NCBI GenBank assembly: GCA_002293345.1
Contig: DBDB01000099.1
Coordinates: 1 to 5,314 of the forward strand
Source of the DNA: Alistipes sp. UBA943
GTDB lineage: Bacteria > Bacteroidota > Bacteroidia > Bacteroidales > Rikenellaceae
Reading direction: 5' to 3'
Length of the DNA: 5,314 nucleotides
The position numbers were made by a program, and so were the translations under genes. Position 1 is the stretch's first letter. Each line of letters opens with the position of its first letter. The notes beneath the pieces are model-generated. The model had not been told where the DNA came from. It saw only the letters and a list, made by a program, of their open reading frames with translations, and did not search any database. Shown here one piece after another: positions 1-5,314 of this stretch.

Positions 1-386
1 CCGCACTGCTGCGCGAGGGCGTCCGTTGCGTCAAACCCGACGCCCCGCAACCGGCCTGGTTCTACGACGTGTGTGACGAGCTGGGCATGTGCGTGGTGGA
101 TCAGGCGGCGATAGATTTCCCCGACCACCGTGACGATCGCACCGTCGGCGGCACCCCCTCCAACAACCCCGCACGTCTCGATGAATACCTCGCCGCCATG
201 CGCGATATGTACTTCCGCATGCGCAACCACACATGTGTGATCGGGTTTTCACTCGGTAACCCCTCCGGAAACGGATACAATATGTATAAAGCGTATCAAT
301 ACCTCAAATCCATAGAAACCAAACGACCCATTATTTACGAAGACGCACAAAACGAATGGAATTCAGATTTTTACTCGCCGCAGTAG
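1..386 (+). CDS. GH2-like (beta-galactosidase-type) protein, 3' end only, probable pseudoenzyme
   Basis: The 5' end lies outside the window; 127 residues are readable from position 3 to the TAG at 384-386. The fragment follows the GH2 TIM-barrel order. First comes a 'VRC...P.P.WFYDVCDELGMCVVD' stretch, matching the VR(T/C)SHYP..P.(F/W)Y.LCDE.G.YVVDE region of GH2 enzymes. Then 'RNHTCVIGFSLGN', then 'RPIIYEDAQNEWNSDFYSPQ'. Key residues deviate. The SLGNESG motif, whose Glu is the acid/base (Glu461 in LacZ), reads SLGNPSG, with Pro codon CCC at 261-263. The SHYP histidine is absent, and DEAN reads DQAA. The protein also ends around the sixth barrel strand, before the region of the nucleophile (Glu537 in LacZ). 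It should therefore lack hydrolase activity and may be a glycan-binding relic or a decaying gene. Codon use resembles the neighbours and the readable part has no frameshift. Assignment to the GH2 fold is fairly sure; its present role is unknown. Confidence 0.72.
   Translation, partial: ALLREGVRCVKPDAPQPAWFYDVCDELGMCVVDQAAIDFPDHRDDRTVGGTPSNNPARLDEYLAAMRDMYFRMRNHTCVIGFSLGNPSGNGYNMYKAYQYLKSIETKRPIIYEDAQNEWNSDFYSPQ
356..386 (+). other. 31-nt same-strand overlap: end of GH2-like gene and signal peptide of receptor gene
   Basis: The same bases read in two frames. One frame gives the last codons of the GH2-like protein (WNSDFYSPQ then TAG), which still resemble the family. The other gives the first ten residues of the receptor, MEFRFLLAAV, the start of a plausible signal peptide. 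Both readings look meaningful, so neither frame can easily be dismissed. An overlap this long makes translational coupling possible. Confidence 0.7.
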
Positions 387-2650
387 GCCTATTGACTGTC
401 GGCACCGCCCAAGCGAACGAAAACAGCAACGAGAACGAAACGACCACCATAGCTCCCGTGCAGATCGAGGAGGTCACCGTGACGGCTGCCAAAACGGGAC
501 ACAACCTGAGCATGCAGCCCATCTCGGCCACGGTACTCGACACGGAAATACTCGACGCCGAACACATCACGGCGATCAAGAACGTCTCGTCCCTCGCCCC
601 GAATTTCTACGCCCCGGATTACGGATCCCGTACCACATCGTCCATCTACGTGCGCGGACTCGGCGCGCGCATCGACCATCCCGTCGTGGGACTCAACGTG
701 GATAACGTGCCTGTGCTGAGCAAGGATGCATACGATATCGAGACGATGGATATCGAACGGATGGAGATCCTCCGCGGCCCACAGTCGACCCTCTACGGGC
801 GTAACACGATGGGGGGACTGATCAATATCTACACCTTATCACCGCTTACGTACCAAGGCACGCGCATCGGGTTGGAGTACGGCAACGGTAACACAGGACG
901 CTACCGCGCATCGCACTACGCACGTCTCAACGACCGGTTGGGACTCTCGATCGGTGGATACTATTCGCACTCGTCCGGTTTCTTCGAGAACCTCTACACG
1001 GCGAAAAAGTGCGACTGGCAACGCGGCGGCGGCGGACGTTTCAAGTTGCAATACTATCACGACGGGCTCCACATCGAAAACACATTCGCCATGTCGGGCG
1101 TCAAGCAGGGCGGGTATCCCTATATCGCCGTCGGGGCCTCGCATGTCGATTACAACGACCCATGCGGATACCAACGCCTCGCGTTGAACGACGGCCTGAC
1201 GATCCGTAAATCGTGGCGCAACCTCACCCTTACCTCCATCACGAGCTATCAGTATCTCGATGACGAACTGCGTCTCGATAACGACTTCACTCCCGAGCCC
1301 TTTTTCACCCTCACACAAGCGAGAAAAGAGCACGCGTTGACCGAAGATATCGTGCTGGCAGGCAAATCGGGACGCTACCACTGGCTCGCCGGCGCATTCG
1401 GATTCTACCGCCATGCGGATGTCCATGCCCCCGTCACGATGGGCGACGCCTTTTTCCACTCCGTCATGCCGCCCCAGGCCCCCTCCCTCGCGTGGGAGAA
1501 CAGTGCCCTCACGGTGCAGTCGCGCTTCAGCGTCCCTACCTACGGCGCGGCACTGTATCACGAATCCAAGTGGACACTCAACCGCTGGGAACTGGCGGCC
1601 GGCGTGCGTGTGGATTATGAGGCTGCAGAACTCGACTATCGCAACCTGGCTGATGCAGTCTACTCGATGACGATGCCGCGCCCCGGAATCCCTCCCGTAC
1701 CCGGCGAGTTGCATTACAACAGTCCCGGACGCATCAAACAGGATTTTCTGCAAGTGCTGCCCCGCATCACTGCCGCGTATCGTTTCCACCGACCGTTCGA
1801 TCATGTCATCTACGCCTCCGTCTCGGAAGGGCACAAGGCCGGCGGATTCAACACCCAAATGTTCTCCGAGATCGTGCAACAGGAGATCATGAGCCAGATG
1901 ATGAACAGCGATATCACCCTGCATGCCTCGGATGTGATCACCTACAAACCCGAACAGAGCTGGAACTATGAGATCGGCACGCATCTCTCGGGGCATCTCT
2001 GCACGTCGTTGGAAAACAGGATATGGATGGGTGCATCGCCCGACGCCCCCACGAGCGGCTGGAACATCGACGCGTCGGTTTTTTATATCGACGTGCGCAA
2101 CCAACAGCTGACGGTCTTCCCCGAGGGACAGACAACGGGACGTATGATGACCAATGCAGGACGTTCACGTTCGTTCGGTGCCGAGGTATCGGGCAGCCTG
2201 CGCCTGCTCGCGGATTGCCTGCACCACCGGAGCGAACTCGAACTGACGGCGGCTTACGGCTACACGAACGCCACGTTCCTCAAATACACCTCCGGGGCAA
2301 ACGACTATAAGGGTAATTACGTGCCCTACGCACCACGCCACACCGTGTCGGCATCGGCCACATACCGAATTCCGTTGAACCACAACCATCGTTCGGTGCT
2401 CGCCCTGCGCGTTGGCACGAATGGTGCAGGACGCATCTACTGGGATGAAGCCAACACGATCAAACAGTCGTTCTACGCCCTTCTGGATGCGTCGGTACGT
2501 TTCGAGCGACCGATGTGGAGCGTGGAGTTGTGGGCCAAGAATGCCACCGACACGAAGTACAACGTCTTCTATTTCGTGTCGATGGGCAACTCCTTTTTGC
2601 AACACGGATTGCCTCGCACGTTCGGCGTGTCGTTTAACCTCAATATCTAA
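356..2650 (+). CDS. TonB-dependent outer-membrane receptor (non-SusC type)
   Basis: This is a 764-residue outer-membrane gated channel for TonB/ExbBD-driven uptake of a ligand too large or scarce for porins. Residues 1-20 form a signal peptide ending AQA|NE, with no lipobox Cys. A short Asn/Glu/Thr-rich linker follows (21-36), then a TonB box, IEEVTVTA (37-44). The plug spans about 50-160 and carries IYVRGLG (97-103) and the hallmark IERMEILRGPQSTLYGRN (133-150) followed by TMGGLINI. The rest is beta-barrel with alternating aromatic strands, ending in KNATDTKYNVFYF...GLPRTFGVSFNLNI, a typical receptor C-terminus. There is no N-terminal carboxypeptidase-like domain and no adjacent SusD, so it belongs with siderophore/cofactor-type receptors (CirA/FyuA-like, COG1629) rather than SusC. 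The ligand cannot be read from sequence. The start at 356 is chosen because the next in-frame Met (residue 53) would remove the signal peptide and TonB box. No Shine-Dalgarno is seen; the bases just upstream are A-rich, as is usual in Bacteroidota. nadC begins 12 nt downstream. Confidence 0.95.
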   Translation: MEFRFLLAAVGLLTVGTAQANENSNENETTTIAPVQIEEVTVTAAKTGHNLSMQPISATVLDTEILDAEHITAIKNVSSLAPNFYAPDYGSRTTSSIYVRGLGARIDHPVVGLNVDNVPVLSKDAYDIETMDIERMEILRGPQSTLYGRNTMGGLINIYTLSPLTYQGTRIGLEYGNGNTGRYRASHYARLNDRLGLSIGGYYSHSSGFFENLYTAKKCDWQRGGGGRFKLQYYHDGLHIENTFAMSGVKQGGYPYIAVGASHVDYNDPCGYQRLALNDGLTIRKSWRNLTLTSITSYQYLDDELRLDNDFTPEPFFTLTQARKEHALTEDIVLAGKSGRYHWLAGAFGFYRHADVHAPVTMGDAFFHSVMPPQAPSLAWENSALTVQSRFSVPTYGAALYHESKWTLNRWELAAGVRVDYEAAELDYRNLADAVYSMTMPRPGIPPVPGELHYNSPGRIKQDFLQVLPRITAAYRFHRPFDHVIYASVSEGHKAGGFNTQMFSEIVQQEIMSQMMNSDITLHASDVITYKPEQSWNYEIGTHLSGHLCTSLENRIWMGASPDAPTSGWNIDASVFYIDVRNQQLTVFPEGQTTGRMMTNAGRSRSFGAEVSGSLRLLADCLHHRSELELTAAYGYTNATFLKYTSGANDYKGNYVPYAPRHTVSASATYRIPLNHNHRSVLALRVGTNGAGRIYWDEANTIKQSFYALLDASVRFERPMWSVELWAKNATDTKYNVFYFVSMGNSFLQHGLPRTFGVSFNLNI

Positions 2651-2662
2651 AATTCCACAGCC

Positions 2663-3526
2663 ATGAAACCCGAATACCTTCCCTTTCTCGACACGTTGAT
2701 CGACGCAGCGATCGCTGAAGATATCGGTAGCGGCCCCGGCGCGGGTGATCATACCTCGTTATCGACCATTCCGGCAGACAAGCGCGGACGGATGCGGTTG
2801 CTGTGCAAACAGGAGGGGGTGATTGCCGGTATCGAGGTGGCACAGCGGGTATTCCTGCGTCTCGACCCCACAATCACATTCGAGCAGTGCCTCAAGGATG
2901 GCGACCGTGTGAAGATCGGTGACGTGGCGTTTTATGTCGAGGGGCGTCTCGTGTCGCTGCTGCAATCGGAACGCATCGTGCTGAACATCATGCAACGGAT
3001 GAGCGGCGTGGCGACCCAAACGGCCGTGTATGTGGAGCGTTTGAAGGGGCTACACACGCGACTGTTGGACACACGCAAAACGACACCCGGCATGCGGGTA
3101 CTGGACAAAATGGCAGTGGAGATCGGTGGGGGTGTGAACCATCGCATCGGTCTGTTCGACATGATCCTGCTCAAAGACAACCACATAGATTTCGCCGGCG
3201 GCATCGCGAAGGCGCTCGACGGCGTGCATAAATACTTGAAGGAGAATAACTTGCAGCTACCTATCGAGGTAGAGGTACGGTCGCTCGAAGATATCGACGA
3301 AGTATTCTCGGCAGGGGGTGCGGATCGGATTATGTTCGACAACTTCTCCGTGGAGGAGACGCGCGAAGCGGTCCGGCGTGTCGCCGGACGCTGCGAAACA
3401 GAATCGAGCGGTGGCATCGCGCTCGATACGCTTCGCGCGTATGCCGAAACGGGAGTGGATTTTATTTCGGTAGGTGCACTGACACACCAGATCAAATCAC
3501 TCGACATGTCGTTGAAAGCGGTCTGA
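2663..3526 (+). CDS. nadC: Nicotinate-nucleotide pyrophosphorylase (carboxylating), quinolinate phosphoribosyltransferase
   Basis: NadC converts quinolinate and PRPP to nicotinate mononucleotide, CO2 and pyrophosphate, the step joining de novo quinolinate synthesis to the common NAD pathway in the cytoplasm. The 287-residue length is normal. Visible family motifs are an N-terminal EDIG...GDHTS (19-32), the hinge GVIAGIEVA (52-60), ERIVLNIMQRMSGVAT (103-118), LLDTRKTTPGMR (134-145), GGGVNHRIGLFDMILLKDNH (155-174), IEVEV (201-205), IMFDN (223-227) and the C-terminal GVDFISVGALTH (264-275). Basic residues expected to bind quinolinate and phosphate are present: Arg104, Arg138, Arg145, His160, Arg161 and Lys171. 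The acidic residues Glu202 and Asp226 are also in place. DIG and GDHTS are separated by a slightly longer Gly/Pro spacer, SGPGA. The start ATG lies 12 nt after the receptor stop and has no Shine-Dalgarno. No nadA or nadB is in view. The next gene follows after 22 nt, so an operon is likely. Confidence 0.97.
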   Translation: MKPEYLPFLDTLIDAAIAEDIGSGPGAGDHTSLSTIPADKRGRMRLLCKQEGVIAGIEVAQRVFLRLDPTITFEQCLKDGDRVKIGDVAFYVEGRLVSLLQSERIVLNIMQRMSGVATQTAVYVERLKGLHTRLLDTRKTTPGMRVLDKMAVEIGGGVNHRIGLFDMILLKDNHIDFAGGIAKALDGVHKYLKENNLQLPIEVEVRSLEDIDEVFSAGGADRIMFDNFSVEETREAVRRVAGRCETESSGGIALDTLRAYAETGVDFISVGALTHQIKSLDMSLKAV

Positions 3527-3548
3527 AATTTGCAATTGCCCGGCTGTC

Positions 3549-4829
3549 ATGCCATCGTTTAAATACCTTGAACTTGAAGACAAGGCTTCGATCGAAGCCT
3601 ACACGCTTCCGTACGCCCCACGAAATTGCGACCTCGCGTTCGCCAACATGTTCTGTTGGCAGGCACAGTTCCATACCGAGTGGGCCGTTATCGACAGTTT
3701 CCTGGTGATCCGTTTCCGTATCGGCGGGAGCGACAAGATCGGTTATATGCAGCCCATCGGGAATGGGGACTTTACCCCCGTCCTCGAAAAGCTGGATGCC
3801 GAGCGCCTGATCGGCCTCACACCCGAATCGGTACAGCAACTCAAACAAAATTGCCCCGATTGTTACGCATTCGACTCGAACCGCGACTATGAGGATTACA
3901 TCTATCTCACGGATGACCTGCGCAACCTCGAAGGAAGCCGCTATAAATCCAAACGCAACCACATCAACCGTTTCGTCGCGGAGTACGAGTACCGTTTCGA
4001 GCCGCTGACCGAGGAGAGAGTCGGCGACTGCATGGAGCTGGAAAAACAGTGGAGGCTGACCAAAGATATGGATGTCGAGGCGGAAGAGCGGGCGATGACG
4101 TTGGCTTTCTCAAATTTTGAAAGGTTAGGTCTCAGGGGTGGAATTTTGTATGTAAAAAACAGACCCGTGGCATTCACGTATGGGTCGCCGATCAATCGCG
4201 ATACGTTCTGCATCCATGTCGAGAAGGCTGACACGGCATTCGAAGGTGCCTTCACGATGATCAATCGCGAGTTCCTGAAAACATTGCCATCGGAGTACCG
4301 GTACGTGGATCGCGAGGAGGATCTGGGTATCGAAGGATTACGGACGGCAAAACTGTCGTACCACCCGGCGTTCCTGCAACAGAAATTCACCGCCCTGCGT
4401 CTCACCGAAGAGACACGTCGATGCAGGCAACTGTGGAAGGATGTTTTCGGTGACGACGACACGTTTATCGACATTTTTTTGGTACGTTTCTATGAGCCCG
4501 AACGCATGCGTTCCGTCGTGGAGGAGGGGAGATTGGTGGCGATGCTGCACCTGATCCCCATGGAGACAGACCAGGGTCCGATGACATATATCTATGCCGT
4601 GGCGACGGATGCCGCATATCGGAATCGGGGATTGGCCTCGCGACTGATCCGTGAGGCGGTGGAGGGATTGAAAACTCCGGCTTTCCTGATCTGTGAACCG
4701 GCATTGATTCCGTTTTACGAAAAGTTGGGATTCAAAACATGCGACCCCATACGTTTCTTGGGCGTGAGGGATTTCGATTTCACCAGCGGGAATCCCGATC
4801 AGGAGGTCTTTTTACAGTACTCGGCGTAG
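3549..4829 (+). CDS. DUF2156 (LPG_synthase_C-like) and GNAT acetyltransferase fusion protein
   Basis: This is a 426-residue protein with no signal peptide or membrane segment, so probably cytoplasmic. Residues 1 to about 283 match the DUF2156 family (itself a double GNAT-like fold, related to the catalytic part of MprF lysyl-phosphatidylglycerol synthases). Supporting signs are CDLAFANMFCW (27-37), DYIYLTDDLRNLEGSRYKSKRNHINRF (116-142), GGILYVKNRPVAFTYGS (197-213) and DREEDLGIEGLRTAKLSYHP (254-273). Residues about 285-426 form a GNAT domain. Its acetyl-CoA motif A is YAVATDAAYRNRGLASRLI (349-367), with the R-x-x-G-x-A turn at 358-363, and LIPFYEKLGF (386-395) follows. There is no in-frame Met between residues 237 and 320, so the GNAT part is not a separate gene read through by mistake. 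The acyl acceptor is unknown; amino acid transfer to a lipid, peptide or small molecule plus N-acetylation is only an inference. The start follows nadC by 22 nt without a Shine-Dalgarno, and the 3' end overlaps the convergent transglycosylase gene. Confidence 0.88.
   Translation: MPSFKYLELEDKASIEAYTLPYAPRNCDLAFANMFCWQAQFHTEWAVIDSFLVIRFRIGGSDKIGYMQPIGNGDFTPVLEKLDAERLIGLTPESVQQLKQNCPDCYAFDSNRDYEDYIYLTDDLRNLEGSRYKSKRNHINRFVAEYEYRFEPLTEERVGDCMELEKQWRLTKDMDVEAEERAMTLAFSNFERLGLRGGILYVKNRPVAFTYGSPINRDTFCIHVEKADTAFEGAFTMINREFLKTLPSEYRYVDREEDLGIEGLRTAKLSYHPAFLQQKFTALRLTEETRRCRQLWKDVFGDDDTFIDIFLVRFYEPERMRSVVEEGRLVAMLHLIPMETDQGPMTYIYAVATDAAYRNRGLASRLIREAVEGLKTPAFLICEPALIPFYEKLGFKTCDPIRFLGVRDFDFTSGNPDQEVFLQYSA
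4799..4829. other. 31-bp tail-to-tail overlap of convergent genes
   Basis: The DUF2156-GNAT gene stops with TAG at 4827-4829 on the plus strand. The transglycosylase gene stops with TGA at 4801-4799 on the minus strand. The last ten codons plus stop of each gene are therefore complementary to the other, and there is no intergenic space for a dedicated terminator. Both C-termini (QEVFLQYSA and SYAEYCKKTS) are ordinary polar tails outside the conserved domains, so the overlap can be tolerated. Confidence 0.85.
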
Positions 4830-5314
4830 CTCCGCATCACGTCTTCAACAAACTCACGCGTCTCCTTGGATCCGCGGAACCTCCCGTGACGCACCACCGC
4901 ATCGCCATAGTAAACCGGATCGGCCAACAGCTCGAGATACTTCACCACCACGGGCCACGAACGATCATTCTCTCCATGCTTGCGTGCCAATTTACGTGCG
5001 TCCGTCACGTGACCGATCCCACCGTTGTAGCACGCCAGAGTAATCGACATCTTGTCCTTCGTGGAGGTCGATGCAGGGAGTTTCAACGCAGCGTAAATGT
5101 CAATCAGGATGCGGTTCGCCAACCGGATACTCGTCTCGGGATCGAACAGCCGCTCGGGTGACACCTTGTACAACCGTGCCGTGGCGGGCATCACCTGCAT
5201 CAATCCCCGTGCTCCACTGGAGGCCTGTGCCTTGGGATTGAACCGCGACTCGTGACGCGCAATCGCCGCTATCAGCCGCCAATCGCAACCGCCATCTCGG
5301 GCCCACCCGCCCGC
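4799..5314 (-). CDS. MltF-like lytic transglycosylase, SLT domain, C-terminal part (5' end outside window)
   Basis: Read from the window edge at 5314 down to TGA at 4801-4799, this gives 171 residues with no start inside the window. The SLT (GH23) domain begins DWRLIAAIARHESRFNP (11-27). Glu22, codon at 5251-5249, is the expected catalytic acid. SSGARGLMQVMPATA follows (32-46), the G-L-M-Q motif of lytic transglycosylases, and then ACYNGGIGHVTDARKLARK (94-112). The tail, VVKYLELLADPVYYGDAVVRHGRFRG (123-148), is characteristic of MltF-type proteins of Bacteroidota. Such enzymes cleave peptidoglycan between MurNAc and GlcNAc, forming 1,6-anhydroMurNAc, in the periplasm or at the outer membrane. 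In MltF a solute-binding-like (SBP_bac_3) domain precedes the SLT domain; whether one exists here cannot be seen. The in-frame TTG at 5203 and the ATG after it lie inside the SLT domain, so they are not the true start. It is convergent with the plus-strand gene cluster and so in a separate transcription unit. Confidence 0.93.
   Translation of the reverse strand, partial: AGGWARDGGCDWRLIAAIARHESRFNPKAQASSGARGLMQVMPATARLYKVSPERLFDPETSIRLANRILIDIYAALKLPASTSTKDKMSITLACYNGGIGHVTDARKLARKHGENDRSWPVVVKYLELLADPVYYGDAVVRHGRFRGSKETREFVEDVMRSYAEYCKKTS

Noticed and set aside
326..356. Possible Bacteroides-type -7 promoter box (TAnnTTTG) before the receptor gene, near TATTTACG
   Set aside because: It matches only half of the constrained positions, no TTTG element sits at the right distance upstream, and the bases encode the conserved GH2 'RPIIYE' stretch. 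Not supportable.
839..2104. Long 421-codon open frame on the minus strand opposite the receptor gene
   Set aside because: It lies wholly inside a well-supported receptor gene. Its translation shows no recognisable domain, is rich in Arg/Val/His as expected of the antisense of GC-rich codons, and has no supporting context. It is a codon-bias shadow.
2165..2752. 195-codon minus-strand open frame spanning the receptor-nadC junction
   Set aside because: It is antisense to two certain genes, has no domain-like pattern, and has a composition typical of shadow frames.
3527..3548. Promoter or ribosome-binding site between nadC and the DUF2156-GNAT gene
   Set aside because: The 22-nt gap contains no AGGAGG-like sequence and no room for a full promoter. 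AATTTGCAATT resembles a TTTG element only by chance.
4787..4813. Short inverted repeat CGGG-AAT-CCCG followed by a T run, as a terminator for the plus-strand cluster
   Set aside because: The stem is only 4 bp, and the T run begins about 11 nt after it rather than directly, so it does not meet the form of an intrinsic terminator. It lies in coding sequence.
5100..5203. Starting the transglycosylase at the in-frame TTG (5203) or the ATG next to it (5200)
   Set aside because: The frame stays open to the window edge and encodes the catalytic 'HESRFNP' segment upstream, so these are internal codons of a longer gene.

Overview
The window looks like chromosomal DNA from a Bacteroidota gut-type bacterium, most likely Rikenellaceae/Alistipes-like. 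Three things point there: moderate to high GC by eye with consistent codon use throughout, no Shine-Dalgarno sequences before the starts, and proteins that read like Bacteroidales versions of their families (a TonB-dependent receptor, NadC, a DUF2156 protein and an MltF-like lytic transglycosylase). The genus is an inference. No RNA gene, mobile element, CRISPR array or convincing promoter or terminator is visible.

Layout. (1) Positions 1-386 (+): the 3' end of a glycoside hydrolase family 2 (GH2)-like protein. Its acid/base glutamate position reads proline, and it stops before the part of the barrel that carries the nucleophile. (2) 356-2650 (+): a complete TonB-dependent outer-membrane receptor whose signal-peptide codons overlap the end of the GH2-like frame by 31 nt. 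(3) 2663-3526 (+): nadC, quinolinate phosphoribosyltransferase, of de novo NAD synthesis. (4) 3549-4829 (+): a fusion of a DUF2156 (aminoacyl-transferase-like) domain and a GNAT acetyltransferase domain. (5) 4799-5314 (-): the C-terminal part of an MltF-like SLT-domain lytic transglycosylase, convergent with gene 4 and overlapping it by 31 nt.

The four plus-strand genes follow each other with junctions of -31, +12 and +22 nt, so they are probably one transcription unit. The functions are mixed: a glycan-related pseudoenzyme, outer-membrane uptake, NAD synthesis and an acyltransferase. Co-transcription therefore does not by itself define a pathway. The window is nearly all coding and has no gene-free stretch over 300 bases. 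The points most worth a second look are the degenerate, truncated GH2 protein, its dual-frame overlap with the receptor signal peptide, the receptor-nadC linkage and the DUF2156-GNAT fusion. I found no clear evidence of an entirely new system.
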